Shown here: one piece after another, positions 15,039 to 24,239 of the stretch
Layout: every line of letters starts with the position of its first letter
Numbering within the stretch: the first letter of the stretch is position 1
Source of the DNA: Spartobacteria bacterium
Lineage (GTDB): Bacteria > Verrucomicrobiota > Verrucomicrobiia > Chthoniobacterales > Chthoniobacteraceae
Assembly (NCBI GenBank): GCA_021324825.1
Contig: JAJPII010000009.1
Coordinates: 1 to 62,732, forward strand
Reading direction: 5' to 3'
DNA: 62,732 nucleotides
Made by a program: the position numbers and the translations under genes
The notes under the pieces: generated by a model
Database searches by the model: none
What the model was told of the DNA's origin: nothing
The model's input: only the letters and a program-made list of their open reading frames with translations

Positions 15039-16816
15039 GGCGGCGGTATCAACATATTTTCCGCCAGTTCCTCACGGCTCAGGAAAGGGGCCATGTCCTC
15101 GAGCGGCGAGGAAACCATTTTCCCGTCCGGCAGGCGGCGGGAGGTCAGCTTCGGCTCGAAGGACTGGTTGCGGTCCAGCATCACCTCGCACAGCTCGGGG
15201 CCCGGCGAGGCCAGCACGCGCCGCAAGGCGGGGACAAAATCCGCGCTCTCGAGCCTCGTGCCGTGAAGGCCGTACGCCTCCGCGACCTTCACATGGTCGG
15301 GGAACGAGACGCCGCTTTCCGGCGTGGCGCCGACCTGCAACCCGAAGAAGTTCGTCTGCGTCTGCCGGATCGAAAGATAGCCGCCGTTGTTGAGGACGAA
15401 CAGCTTGATGGGCCAGCGATGGAGCGCCACCGTCTGCAACTCCTGGATGTTCATTTGCAGGCTGCCGTCGCCCGCCAGGCAGATGACACGCCTGCCGCCG
15501 CGCGCGACCGCCGCGCCGATCGCCGCCGGAAGATCATACCCCATGGACGCCGCGCCCGAATTGGAAAAAAGCCGCTGCCCGAGCTGGATGTCCGCGGATT
15601 GAAACGTCGCGATGCAAGCCGTCGCATCGCCGCAGACGACGACGTCATCCGCCGCGAGTTCCTGGAAAAGCGCCCGCGCGAAATGGTACGGATTGATCTC
15701 TGAACCCCTGGATGTCTGTCTTTCCTGGAACACCGGGTAGCGCCGTTTGCGCGCGCGGCACCATTCCAGCCACGCTTTTTGCTCCGGCGGCGGGTCGTAA
15801 TCCGCCCGCTCCATCTCCTCAAGAAAAAGCCGGACGTCCGCGCATACCGCCAAGTCAATCCTCACCATCGGCTTCTCCATCTCGGCGGGGTCGATATCGA
15901 CCTGGATCTTGTAAGCCGCCCGCGCGAAGAACTCCCAGTTGTAGCTCACCTGCCTTATGTTGAGCCGCGACCCGAGCACGAGCAACAGGTCGCTGTTTTG
16001 CACCGCAAAATTGCCGGGGCGGTCTCCGATGCTCCCGGGCCGTCCGCAGAAGAGCGGATTGTCGGAAGCGATGATGTCGTGCGTCCAGGCCGTCGTGACG
16101 GGCGCCTGGAGTTTTTCCATCACCCGTTGAAATACATCGACCGCGCCCGCCAGGCGCACGCCCGTGCCCGCCAGGATGACGGGGCGTTTCGCGCGCGAGA
16201 ATCTTTCCAGGATGTCGCGGCATACGCCCGCGAGAGACGGCGGCGCGACTTCGTCCGGTTCGAACGCGCGGAGGGTTTCCGGGTCGATCTTCGCGCCTTG
16301 CACATCCACGGGGATGTCGATCCAGCACGGGCCCGGCCTGCCAGCCGCCGCGAGGTGCAGCGCTTTTTCCAGATGATAGCGGATCGATTCCGGCTCGGTG
16401 ACGGTCACCGCGTATTTGGTGATGTTCCCGACCATCGCCACGATATCGATCTCCTGGTCGCCCAACTGGCGCAGCCTGCCCGTGAGGCCGTGGGTTTCCA
16501 GCAATGTCTCGCGCTTGACCTGGCCGGAGACGACCAGCATCGGTATGGAATCGGTGAACGCGCCAAAAACGCCATTGAGCGCATTCACCCCGCCCGGCCC
16601 GGCGGTCACGTTCACCACGCCCGCCCGTCCGGTCACGCGCGCATAACCTTCCGCGGCCATGGCGCAAGCCTGCTCATGATGGCAGCAGACGTACTCCAGG
16701 CCCTCGCAGCGTCCGATGGCGTCATTCAAGTGCATCGCCCCGCCCCCGGTGACGAGAAACACGTGACGAACCCCATGCTTCACCAGCGTCCCCGCGACAT
16801 AATCGGCAAGTCTCAC
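15035..16816 (-). CDS. ThDP-dependent acetolactate-synthase-like enzyme
   Basis: 593 residues with all three domains of the IlvB/POX family. The N-terminal Pyr domain has HHEQACAMAAEGYARVTG, including the catalytic glutamate, and TAGPGGVNALNGVFGAFTDS. The C-terminal PP domain has GDGSLQMNIQELQT and, about 27 residues later, LNNGGY, the Mg-ThDP motif. It starts with GTG overlapping the preceding stop (GTGA). No acetolactate synthase small subunit or isoleucine/valine genes are near. In surface-sugar loci such enzymes are candidates for adding C2 units to keto-sugars or making decarboxylated precursors. A biosynthetic role in the NeuB-like pathway is inference. Confidence 0.85.
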   Translation of the reverse strand: MRLADYVAGTLVKHGVRHVFLVTGGGAMHLNDAIGRCEGLEYVCCHHEQACAMAAEGYARVTGRAGVVNVTAGPGGVNALNGVFGAFTDSIPMLVVSGQVKRETLLETHGLTGRLRQLGDQEIDIVAMVGNITKYAVTVTEPESIRYHLEKALHLAAAGRPGPCWIDIPVDVQGAKIDPETLRAFEPDEVAPPSLAGVCRDILERFSRAKRPVILAGTGVRLAGAVDVFQRVMEKLQAPVTTAWTHDIIASDNPLFCGRPGSIGDRPGNFAVQNSDLLLVLGSRLNIRQVSYNWEFFARAAYKIQVDIDPAEMEKPMVRIDLAVCADVRLFLEEMERADYDPPPEQKAWLEWCRARKRRYPVFQERQTSRGSEINPYHFARALFQELAADDVVVCGDATACIATFQSADIQLGQRLFSNSGAASMGYDLPAAIGAAVARGGRRVICLAGDGSLQMNIQELQTVALHRWPIKLFVLNNGGYLSIRQTQTNFFGLQVGATPESGVSFPDHVKVAEAYGLHGTRLESADFVPALRRVLASPGPELCEVMLDRNQSFEPKLTSRRLPDGKMVSSPLEDMAPFLSREELAENMLIPPP

Positions 16817-18483
16817 GATCCTTTGGGCCGCAGGACTTCCAACGTGGAATATTCTTCGGCCGGTATGTAGTTATCCTCGATCATATCAAGATAGCGTGGG
16901 GAAAAGTAGGTTCTGTCGCCGCCCAGGAATACCAGAATATCAAACCTCGAGGCCGCCCAGCGATCTTCCAAAGCGGCCTCATCCTTTTTGCCGAAGGAGA
17001 CGCCAGGGTGCCACCATGCCGGCAGGCTCCGCGGCTCCGGCAGCCTGAAGGCGGCGTAACCCCATTGCATGCGCGGGCCGAAGAAAACGCGCGCCCCCGG
17101 ATGCCGTTTCAGAACCTCCCCTATTTCAGCCAGGGCGACATGAAAACGCCGTCCCGCGTGAAGGTTGTTGAAATAAGCGTTCTGAACCGTCCCTTCCTCC
17201 AGTTGGTACTCGAAGAAATCCCCGTAACCGATGGCGAGGATGCGATAGCGCGTCATTCCCTGCGCCACCCCCATGAAGAGCAGGAAGGTCGCTAGAACAG
17301 TGACATACCGCCCCCACGGCAACGGGTTTGGCGAGACGTACACGGCGCAGCCGAGCAGGACGAGCGACAGGTCCGTCAGCTTCGCCTCGCCGTTTGTAAA
17401 GAGGCCCTCGCAACCCGCGGCGATCGCGACCAGCGCCAGCAGCCGCAGGCGGCGGCTCTCCGCCGGGCGCCAGCCCGCGATGAAGAGCAGGGGCGCGACG
17501 CTCAGCGCGAGCGCCGCCATGCCGAAGAGCTTTTCCGCGCGCCTGTTTCGCGCCGTAAGCCTGTCGTTCGGGGTCGGTTCCAATTCGGGATGCAGATCAA
17601 GATGCCGCCTGCTCAAGCCGCGCTCCCCGATGCTTTGGTAACTCGCAAGGACATCCGGCAGCGACACGTGGTTCGCCGCCAGCCAGACCACGAACCCCGC
17701 GAGGGCCAGGGCCGAGACGCCCGCGATTTTCCACCGCAGCGCGCGCACGCTGAAAAGAACCGCCGAGACGCCCAGGATGAGGACGCCGCACACGTTCGGC
17801 TTCATCGAAGCGGCCAGCACAAGCGCGAAAAAGTAGGAGACCCAGGAGGAGCGCTGGTCCGGATGGCGAAGCAGCACGACGGCGGATAGAAAATAAACGG
17901 CCGCCGCCGCCGAAGTGATGGGATTGTACCACCAGAACGAAACCAGCACGGAGGAAGCCGCCTGCACGAAGACCGCGAGCAGGAGCGCATGGAGATAGTT
18001 CTCAAAAATCCGCCGCAGGAGAAAATAAGACCAGAGGAAGGTCAGGACGGCGTAGCCGGCGAAGAAAAGGATGAGCGCCTCCCACGAAGCGCCAAAGAGC
18101 TTGTGGGCATACGCCGCGCCGAGATAAAACCCCGGCGGCGTCGTGCAGACGAAATCCGCGTAAGGCCGCTGGCCGGAGGCCATGCGCCACCCGATATCCG
18201 CGACCACGCTCTGGTCGAAGCCGCCGAACTGGCGCATCCCGAGATGGTGGACGAGAAAGCCGATGCCCGCCGCGGCCGCGAGCACGAGTCCCAGCTTAAG
18301 CGCCGGCCTGCCGACGAGGACGTGCCCTTCCGGCAACGCCCAGCCCGTTCTCGCGAGGAATACGCCCGCAGCAAGGCCGAGGAAACCCGCTCCCATATAA
18401 AAGAACATCATGGCGCGGGCGGGGTCGGCGGAGGCGAAATTCATTGAGAACCCGAAGAAACTAGGTTTTGACATCGCCGCCAT
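16813..18483 (-). CDS. multi-pass membrane protein, GT-C/GT39-like candidate
   Basis: Up to 556 residues, largely hydrophobic with roughly ten membrane spans. Near the N-terminus the first loop reads GGFDQSVVADIGWRMASGQRPYADF, resembling the acidic first extracytoplasmic loop of GT-C glycosyltransferases. WWYNP, a KPNV motif and FGPRMQWGYAAF follow, and these are shared with the protein at 20986-22509, so the two are paralogues. The start at 18483 leaves only 21 bp to the divergent gene; an in-frame ATG at 18444 would leave 60 bp. It is the first gene of the overlapping minus-strand operon. Enzymatic activity is not demonstrated. Confidence 0.7.
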   Translation of the reverse strand: MAAMSKPSFFGFSMNFASADPARAMMFFYMGAGFLGLAAGVFLARTGWALPEGHVLVGRPALKLGLVLAAAAGIGFLVHHLGMRQFGGFDQSVVADIGWRMASGQRPYADFVCTTPPGFYLGAAYAHKLFGASWEALILFFAGYAVLTFLWSYFLLRRIFENYLHALLLAVFVQAASSVLVSFWWYNPITSAAAAVYFLSAVVLLRHPDQRSSWVSYFFALVLAASMKPNVCGVLILGVSAVLFSVRALRWKIAGVSALALAGFVVWLAANHVSLPDVLASYQSIGERGLSRRHLDLHPELEPTPNDRLTARNRRAEKLFGMAALALSVAPLLFIAGWRPAESRRLRLLALVAIAAGCEGLFTNGEAKLTDLSLVLLGCAVYVSPNPLPWGRYVTVLATFLLFMGVAQGMTRYRILAIGYGDFFEYQLEEGTVQNAYFNNLHAGRRFHVALAEIGEVLKRHPGARVFFGPRMQWGYAAFRLPEPRSLPAWWHPGVSFGKKDEAALEDRWAASRFDILVFLGGDRTYFSPRYLDMIEDNYIPAEEYSTLEVLRPKGS

Positions 18484-18504
18484 AAAGGATTTTCTGTCAG
18501 GGCA

Positions 18505-19443
18505 ATGACAAACCGCGTTTTAGTCACCGGCGCCGCCGGGTATCTGGGATCCGTTCTTTGCGAACACTTGCTGGCCGGGGGGTTCCGCGTCACGGCGCTC
18601 GACAACCTCCTCTACAACCAGAACTCGCTCTTCCATTTCTGCGCCAACCCGGACTTCGAATTCCACCGCGGCGACGCGCGGGACGAGCGGCTCGTAAAGT
18701 CGTTGGTGAAGGACGCCGACGTCATCATCCCGCTGGCGGCAATCGTCGGCGCGGGGGCTTGCGACCGCGACCCGTGGATGGCGGAGAGCGTGAACCTGGA
18801 AGCCGTGCGGCTGATCGACCGCGCGCGGAGCAGCCGGCAACTCGTCATTTATCCGAATACGAACAGCGGGTACGGCACGCAATCGGGAGAAAGCTTCTGC
18901 ACGGAGGAAACGCCGCTGGAGCCGATCTCCGTCTATGGCCGCACGAAGGTCCAGGCCGAGCTCGAGCTGTTGCAAAGGCCGAACGTCATCACCCTGCGGC
19001 TCGCGACGGTCTTCGGGGCGTCGCCGCGGATGCGGCTGGATTTGCTGGTGAACCACTTCGTCTACGCGGCGGTCGCCGACGGCTATATCGTCATCTTCGA
19101 GAAGGATTTCAAACGCAACTACATCCACATCCGCGACGTGGCGGACGCATTCATCCACGCGATCCGCAACGCCGGCGCCATGGCCGGTCGCCCGTACAAC
19201 GCCGGGCTGGACAACGCAAACCTCTCGAAGGCCGAGCTCGCCTTCAAGGTGAAGGAGCGCGTGCCGGGCTTCTTCATCCACTTCGCGGAAGTCGGCAGCG
19301 ACCCGGACAAGCGCAACTACATCGTCTCCAACGACCGGCTGCGCAAAGCGGGCTTCGAGGCGAAGCGCACCGTGGAAGAAGGCATCGTGGAATTGCTCAA
19401 GGCGTACCGCATGGCGGGCCGGTCCCCGTATAAAAACGTCTAG
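18505..19443 (+). CDS. NAD-dependent epimerase/dehydratase (extended SDR)
   Basis: 312 residues. An N-terminal Rossmann GAAGYLG motif (residues 9-15) binds NAD(P), and the catalytic pair is YGRTK (YxxxK). NYIHIRDVADAF near residue 210 is the typical sugar-nucleotide epimerase segment. The Ser of the catalytic triad lies in NTNSGYG. Likely substrates are NDP-sugars (C4/C3-C5 epimerisation, reduction or 4,6-dehydration), which sequence alone cannot separate. It begins a two-gene plus-strand operon; its stop overlaps the next start (TAGTG). Confidence 0.9.
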   Translation: MTNRVLVTGAAGYLGSVLCEHLLAGGFRVTALDNLLYNQNSLFHFCANPDFEFHRGDARDERLVKSLVKDADVIIPLAAIVGAGACDRDPWMAESVNLEAVRLIDRARSSRQLVIYPNTNSGYGTQSGESFCTEETPLEPISVYGRTKVQAELELLQRPNVITLRLATVFGASPRMRLDLLVNHFVYAAVADGYIVIFEKDFKRNYIHIRDVADAFIHAIRNAGAMAGRPYNAGLDNANLSKAELAFKVKERVPGFFIHFAEVGSDPDKRNYIVSNDRLRKAGFEAKRTVEEGIVELLKAYRMAGRSPYKNV

Positions 19444-20882
19444 TGAAATGGTTCCTCGCCGCGGCGTTGATAAACCTGCTGGTTTATCACCCCTCCTTTC
19501 ACAGGGTGTTCGCCGCGGATCAGGTCAGCTATCTGGCCGAGCTTAAGGGCGACACCAGCCTCGCGGCGGGCCTGCGCCTTGCCGACTACGGCGTTTCCCG
19601 CCGTTACTGGAAGGGAGACGAAACATTGTTCCGGCCCTTGCTTTTCGTCTGGATGGCGGTCGCGAACTCGCTCTTCGGCTACAATTACTTGCTTTGGAAC
19701 ATCGCGAATTTCCTCATCCATCTCGCCGTCGTATTTTGGCTGTACAAGCTGCTTTCCCAGCTCCAGGAAGGGATATTCGCCGGGCTTTTCGCCATCCTGT
19801 TTTCGGTGATGACCGCGGGCTGCGAACTGGTGATGTGGAATCACCTCGGGGGTTACATGCTGGGATTCGCCTGCATGCTGGCCGCACTATGGGCCGCCGA
19901 GCGCGGCAGCCTGGTTTTATGCGTGTGCGCCGCCACGCTCTCCTGCTTCTTCTATGAATGCATGGTTCCCGTGTCCCTCTTGCTGGCGGCCTATGTATTC
20001 CATCGCCGGCGGGAGACCGGTATCCCGCTCCGGCTTGCGGCGCTGCTGCCGGCCATCCTGTTCGGCGCGGTTTATCTCGTTCATCGCCATTACGCTTCGC
20101 GATTCGCCTTCGTCTCCCGCGCCGATTACCGGGCGCCCTTCACGTTGTCCAACCTGGCGGAACTGCCGTTGAATTGCGGCTGGCTCTTCTTCGATTGGAC
20201 GCGGAAATCGCTGCTCCCCTCGCTCCTTCTCATCAGCACCAATTATATGAAGCGGTTCGCCTGCACGTTCACTTTGAACACGAACGCGCCGACCGAGATC
20301 GCAAACGCCTGCATCCTTGTCCTGCTGCTCGTCTTCCTGTGGGAGGGGATTTCGAGGAAGCACATCGCAAAGCGGCTGCCGCTTCTCCTCTTCTGCGTGG
20401 TGACACTCGGCGCCTACGCCGCCATCCTCGCGACGGGGCGTTCCATGCTCGAGATCGACCGGAACTGCTACTACCCTTATTTCTTCGAACTGATTTTCAT
20501 AATCATCGTTTACAGCCTCGTCGATTTCACGCGGTTAAGCCCGGTCGCCAGGGGCGCAAGCATCGGCGCGCTGGTTCTCTTCATCGTGCTGAACGCCGCC
20601 CTGACCTCTTCGCGAGCCCGCGGCGTGGAGACCCAATACGCCCGCGCGGACCATTATTTTTCCTTCATCGCGCGATTCATCGGGGAGCATCGCAACGAAC
20701 CGGGCTTCTCCTTCGTGGTGAAAAATCCGCCGCCCGAGGAGGACCCGCCCTATAAATTGCGGGAAGGCTATCCCGACCAAAAAACCGCTCCCATGACCGA
20801 GCCGCCCGTGTCGGCGATCCTCTACGCCCGTTACTACGACGCGATCCACCCGCGCTATATCTACAACGGGCAAATCCCCTAA
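19443..20882 (+). CDS. multi-pass membrane protein of unknown function
   Basis: 479 residues starting with GTG at 19443 that overlaps the stop of the epimerase by one base; the nearby ATG at 19448 is out of frame. About ten hydrophobic segments are visible, with a short N-terminal TM, a periplasmic-type loop (VFAADQVSYLAELKGDTS) and a soluble C-terminus rich in prolines. The general build resembles GtrII/GT-C-type glycosyltransferases, but I recognise no defining motif. Coupling to the SDR gene suggests a role in surface-sugar assembly. Confidence 0.6.
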   Translation: MKWFLAAALINLLVYHPSFHRVFAADQVSYLAELKGDTSLAAGLRLADYGVSRRYWKGDETLFRPLLFVWMAVANSLFGYNYLLWNIANFLIHLAVVFWLYKLLSQLQEGIFAGLFAILFSVMTAGCELVMWNHLGGYMLGFACMLAALWAAERGSLVLCVCAATLSCFFYECMVPVSLLLAAYVFHRRRETGIPLRLAALLPAILFGAVYLVHRHYASRFAFVSRADYRAPFTLSNLAELPLNCGWLFFDWTRKSLLPSLLLISTNYMKRFACTFTLNTNAPTEIANACILVLLLVFLWEGISRKHIAKRLPLLLFCVVTLGAYAAILATGRSMLEIDRNCYYPYFFELIFIIIVYSLVDFTRLSPVARGASIGALVLFIVLNAALTSSRARGVETQYARADHYFSFIARFIGEHRNEPGFSFVVKNPPPEEDPPYKLREGYPDQKTAPMTEPPVSAILYARYYDAIHPRYIYNGQIP

Positions 20883-20985
20883 AGCTTGTCATGCACCTTT
20901 CGCCCGCGCGTTGCAGAGGCGGCTGTGCCAGCCGCCTGGAGCGGGAGGCAACGCCAAAAGAGCCAGGCGCTTCCAGCGCATTTAG
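20883..20985. repeat. palindromic intergenic repeat, copy 1 (REP/MITE-like)
   Basis: The whole gap between two convergent genes is one copy of a dispersed element. Its core is a 9-bp stem, AGGCGGCTG-TGC-CAGCCGCCT (20917-20937), followed by TGGAGCGGGAGGCAAC. The flanks (GCTTGTCATGCACCTTTCGCCCG on one side, GCCAAAAGAGCCAGGCGCTT on the other) are imperfect inverted copies of each other. Copies 2 and 3 are at 24240-24343 and 45062-45180. Confidence 0.9.
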
Positions 20986-22509
20986 CTAGCCGGGCTTGCG
21001 CTTGATGACCACCAGGCGCCGCGTGGTGACGACGGGCGTGTAATCGCGCCGAAAGACTTCCAGAAGCTGGATCGGCATGTAAGTCGTATCCGCGTGGCCG
21101 CGATTGAATACGAAGAAACAGTAGTCGAACCGCGCTCGCTTGAAGGCGTCCACGTAGGTTCCCAAGTCTTCGACCGGGTAATCGACCCCCGCCAGCCAGG
21201 AATAAGGAAGACCAGGCGGCGGTTCCAGGCCGAAGGCCGCGTAGCCCCAGCCCATCCGCGGGCCGAAGAAAACTTTCGGCTTTCGGCCGAGATTTTTGGA
21301 GGCTTCCGCCATGGCCACGGTCACCTGGTCGAGAAGGGTTGTGAAATACGGGCCGCATTCCAGTTGCGCGAAGAAGGGGTTGAGCGCGCCGATGGGATAG
21401 AGCGTCGTCCGCTCATAAAACGGGCCGATGGCCTCTATGCGCGCCCGCGTGACGCCCAGCCACGCCGCCGTCAAAGCCAAAACCGTCATGGCTGTCTTCT
21501 GAAGAAAAAGGGGACGCGCCGGGGAGGCTTCCCTGGGATGCAACAGGCAAAGAAGCGCGACGGCGTTCAGGGTGATGGCGAGGTCGACCACCTTGAGTTC
21601 GCCGTTTGTAAAACACCCGACGACCCCCGCGACAACCCCGCCGAGAAGAGCGGCGTCCCGGCACGACACGAGTTCGCCCAAGGGCCGAAGCAGGGAGCGG
21701 CGGTCGCAGAGAGCCGCGAGCGGCGCGAGGGTCATCACCACAAGGAAAAGGCTCCATTGAACCAGCGGCACGGGTTGATCCTGCGCGAACCGGTCGAGGG
21801 CGGGAACCCCGCGGCCCGCCGCCGACAGATACCCGTGGACGACGGAAACGGGATTCAGCCGGTAGAAGCCGAGCAGCGCGAGCGAAGCGCACGCCGCGAG
21901 GAGGCTGAATAGGACGCCGCGCCATCGCGCGCGCCCCGAACAAAAGATCGCGACGGAGGAGGCGAGGATCACGAGGCCCGCGACATTCGGCTTGGCGAGG
22001 GAAGCGGCGGACAGGCAGCCGCAATAGAGGAACCAGTTCGTCAGGCTCCCGGGGTTCGTGAGAACCAGCGCCGCCGCGGTGCAGAGAAGGAGGACGGCCA
22101 CGTCGCTCACCGGGTTGTACCACCAATACGCGCCGGTAACCATGGCGCCCGCCTGGACAACCGTGGCGATGGAATACGCCCAGCTTCGCGGAATCCCGAT
22201 CCTCCTCAGGAGCAGGATGTGCAGGCCGAACGTCGCGGCGCTGAAGAGCGCGGCTATATAAATAAAAGCCGACCACGTGACCCCGAAGAACTGGAGCGCC
22301 CACAGCCCCCCCAGGTAAAAGAGAATCGGCTGGGTTATCGGGAAGTCGACGTAAGGATGTTGTCCGCAAAATAAACGGTATGCGACGTCGACCAGCACGC
22401 CCTGGTCATTGCCGCCAAACTGCCGATGCCCCAGCGCGACGATGGCGCACACGAGGAGAGCCGCCGTCTGCGCGCAGACAAAAAGGAAAACCCGGGGCCT
22501 CGGATTCAT
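20986..22509 (-). CDS. multi-pass membrane protein, paralogue of the 16.8-18.5 kb gene
   Basis: 507 residues from the ATG at 22509; the longer frame upstream overlaps the glycosyltransferase gene and is rejected. The first loop reads RQFGGNDQGVLVDVAYRL, then CGQHPYVDFPITQP, followed by YWWYNPVSD, AKPNVAGLV and FGPRMGWGYAAFGLEPPPGLP. The same ordered motifs occur in the membrane protein at 16813-18483. It probably has ten or more TM segments. The ATGA overlap with the upstream DPM1-like gene suggests a donor-synthase/membrane-transferase pair. Function is inferred from architecture only. Confidence 0.7.
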   Translation of the reverse strand: MNPRPRVFLFVCAQTAALLVCAIVALGHRQFGGNDQGVLVDVAYRLFCGQHPYVDFPITQPILFYLGGLWALQFFGVTWSAFIYIAALFSAATFGLHILLLRRIGIPRSWAYSIATVVQAGAMVTGAYWWYNPVSDVAVLLLCTAAALVLTNPGSLTNWFLYCGCLSAASLAKPNVAGLVILASSVAIFCSGRARWRGVLFSLLAACASLALLGFYRLNPVSVVHGYLSAAGRGVPALDRFAQDQPVPLVQWSLFLVVMTLAPLAALCDRRSLLRPLGELVSCRDAALLGGVVAGVVGCFTNGELKVVDLAITLNAVALLCLLHPREASPARPLFLQKTAMTVLALTAAWLGVTRARIEAIGPFYERTTLYPIGALNPFFAQLECGPYFTTLLDQVTVAMAEASKNLGRKPKVFFGPRMGWGYAAFGLEPPPGLPYSWLAGVDYPVEDLGTYVDAFKRARFDYCFFVFNRGHADTTYMPIQLLEVFRRDYTPVVTTRRLVVIKRKPG

Positions 22510-23498
22510 CGTGGCGACCCGGGCGCGGGCGAGTAGGCGAAGCCGGCGGTGCTCTCCACGATGTAGTTGGGCCGGCGCTTGGACTCGACGTGGATGGCCG
22601 CGATGTAAAGCCCCAGCAGCCCGATGCAGAACAACTGCACGCCGCTGAGGAAGGAAACAATCGCCAGCGGGAACGCCCAGCTTGCGATCCGCGCGCCCGC
22701 GGCCCATTTCACCAGCAACCACGCCGAATAGACCGCCGAAAGCAGGGAAACGCACGCCCCCAGCCAGGAGGAAAGCTGCAACGGGATGTCCGAGAACGCG
22801 ATGAGGGCGGAGGAGAAGAAATTCGCGATGACCTTGGGGCTGAGAACGAGGAATTTCGTCTCGCCCGCGAAACGCGGTTCGCGGTTGTAGTGGATGGTCG
22901 TCTGCTTAAAGCCGATCCACGAGATCAGTCCCCGCATGTAAGGGCGCTTCTCCCTGATCTGGATCAGATGATCGACCGCGCGCCGCGAGAGGAGCTTGAA
23001 GTCCCCGGCCTCGACCTGGAGGGTGACGGTCGAGATGTATTTCAAAATGGCGTAGCCGATGCGCGTGATGAGGAGCTTGACCTTCGTTTCGCCCGCGCGC
23101 GACCTCCGCACCGTGTGGACGACATCGGCTGCTTCGCGTTTGTAAGCGGCCAGCATGTCGGGGATCGTCTCGGGCGGGTCCTGCAAATCGGCGTCCATGT
23201 AAACCAGCGCGTCGCCGGTCGAGTATTCCATGCCCGCCATCGCGCAGGTGGAGACGCCGAAGTTCCGCGACATGTTCAGCACGCGGATGTCGTTTTGCCC
23301 GGCGGCCAGCCCTTCAAGCAGTCCGCGTGAATTGTCCGTGGAGGCGTCGTTGACGAAGATCAACTCGTGCCCCGCCAGTTCACCGTCCGCTTCCAGCTTG
23401 CCAAGCGTCTTTCTCAACCGGGACACCAGTTCGGGGATGACGTCGGCTTCGTTGAAAAAGGAGAGCACCACGGAAAGCGCTGGCGGTTTCGGAGGCAC
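22506..23498 (-). CDS. DPM1/GtrB-like GT2 glycosyltransferase
   Basis: 330 residues from a GTG at 23498 with AGAAGG about five bases upstream; the upstream extension is shadow sequence over the divergent gene. GT-A motifs are VVLSFFNEADVIPELV, FVNDASTDNS and MDADLQDPP (Asp102, Asp104). Two TM helices lie at about residues 243-265 and 275-298. The VRGLISWIGF-type region shared with the gene at 11354 supports one enzyme class. It probably makes a polyprenyl-phosphate sugar. The start of the next gene overlaps its stop (ATGA). Confidence 0.9.
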   Translation of the reverse strand: MPPKPPALSVVLSFFNEADVIPELVSRLRKTLGKLEADGELAGHELIFVNDASTDNSRGLLEGLAAGQNDIRVLNMSRNFGVSTCAMAGMEYSTGDALVYMDADLQDPPETIPDMLAAYKREAADVVHTVRRSRAGETKVKLLITRIGYAILKYISTVTLQVEAGDFKLLSRRAVDHLIQIREKRPYMRGLISWIGFKQTTIHYNREPRFAGETKFLVLSPKVIANFFSSALIAFSDIPLQLSSWLGACVSLLSAVYSAWLLVKWAAGARIASWAFPLAIVSFLSGVQLFCIGLLGLYIAAIHVESKRRPNYIVESTAGFAYSPAPGSPR

Positions 23499-23552
23499 CG
23501 CGCCTTCTGTAAAGAACAGACGCCGAAAAGTAAAGCTGCTATGGATGGGGGG

Positions 23553-24239
23553 ATGCACGCCATCATCCTCGCGGGCGGCCTGGGAACGCGCCTCCGCGGC
23601 GCCGTGCCGGGCCTTCCCAAAGTGCTCGCCGCCGTCGCCGGGCGGCCATTCCTCACCCGGCTGCTCGACCAACTGGCGCAGGCGGACGTTCGCGGCGTGA
23701 CGCTTTCGACCGGCTACATGGCGGAGCGCGTCGAGGCGGAGATCGGGCTGGAATGGCGCGGGATGCCCGTCTCCTATTCGCGGGAGACGGAGCCGCTCGG
23801 CACGGGCGGCGCGCTCCGCCTCGCCCTGGGCCGGACTCCGGGCGATCCCTTCCTCGCGATGAACGGCGACTCGTATTGCGCGGCGGACCTCTCGGCGTTG
23901 CGCGCCTTCCACCACGCCCGCGCGGCGCGCGCCACGATCCTCCTGACGCGCGCGGCGGACACGAGCCGCTACGGGCGGGTGGAGACCGGCGGCGATGGCA
24001 CGGTGCTCCGTTTCGAGGAAAAAGGCGGTCTTCAAACCCCCGGCTGGATCAACGCGGGGGTCTATTGCCTCTCGCGAAAGATGCTCGAAGACCCGCCCGC
24101 AGGCACGCCCTTTTCCATCGAGCGCGACGTCTTTCCCGCGCTCATCGGGAACGGGTTATACGGCTTCCAGGGGGGCGGCGGATTCATTGACATCGGCACG
24201 CCCGAGTCTTATGAAGAAGCGCAGCGTTTTTTCTCCTAA
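23553..24239 (+). CDS. hddC: HddC-like sugar-1-phosphate nucleotidyltransferase
   Basis: 228 residues from the ATG at 23553; an ATG four codons earlier (23541) is equally possible. The N-terminus AIILAGGLGTRLRG is the nucleotide-binding loop, followed by PKVLAAVAGRPFLTRLLDQL, then LAMNGDSYCAADL and GFIDIGTPESYEEA. The PK..V.GRPFL..LL pattern and short length resemble HddC, the guanylyltransferase for D-glycero-alpha-D-manno-heptose 1-phosphate, more than RfbA or ManC. It is divergent from the GT2 gene (42-54 bp). An HddA-like kinase lies at 41.5-42.5 kb. Class is sure, the exact substrate is not. Confidence 0.75.
   Translation: MHAIILAGGLGTRLRGAVPGLPKVLAAVAGRPFLTRLLDQLAQADVRGVTLSTGYMAERVEAEIGLEWRGMPVSYSRETEPLGTGGALRLALGRTPGDPFLAMNGDSYCAADLSALRAFHHARAARATILLTRAADTSRYGRVETGGDGTVLRFEEKGGLQTPGWINAGVYCLSRKMLEDPPAGTPFSIERDVFPALIGNGLYGFQGGGGFIDIGTPESYEEAQRFFS

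Noticed and set aside
15035..16816. Acetolactate synthase IlvB for branched-chain amino acids
   Set aside because: No regulatory subunit (IlvH) or ilvC is adjacent, and the gene overlaps surface-sugar genes on both sides; a sugar-related role is more likely.
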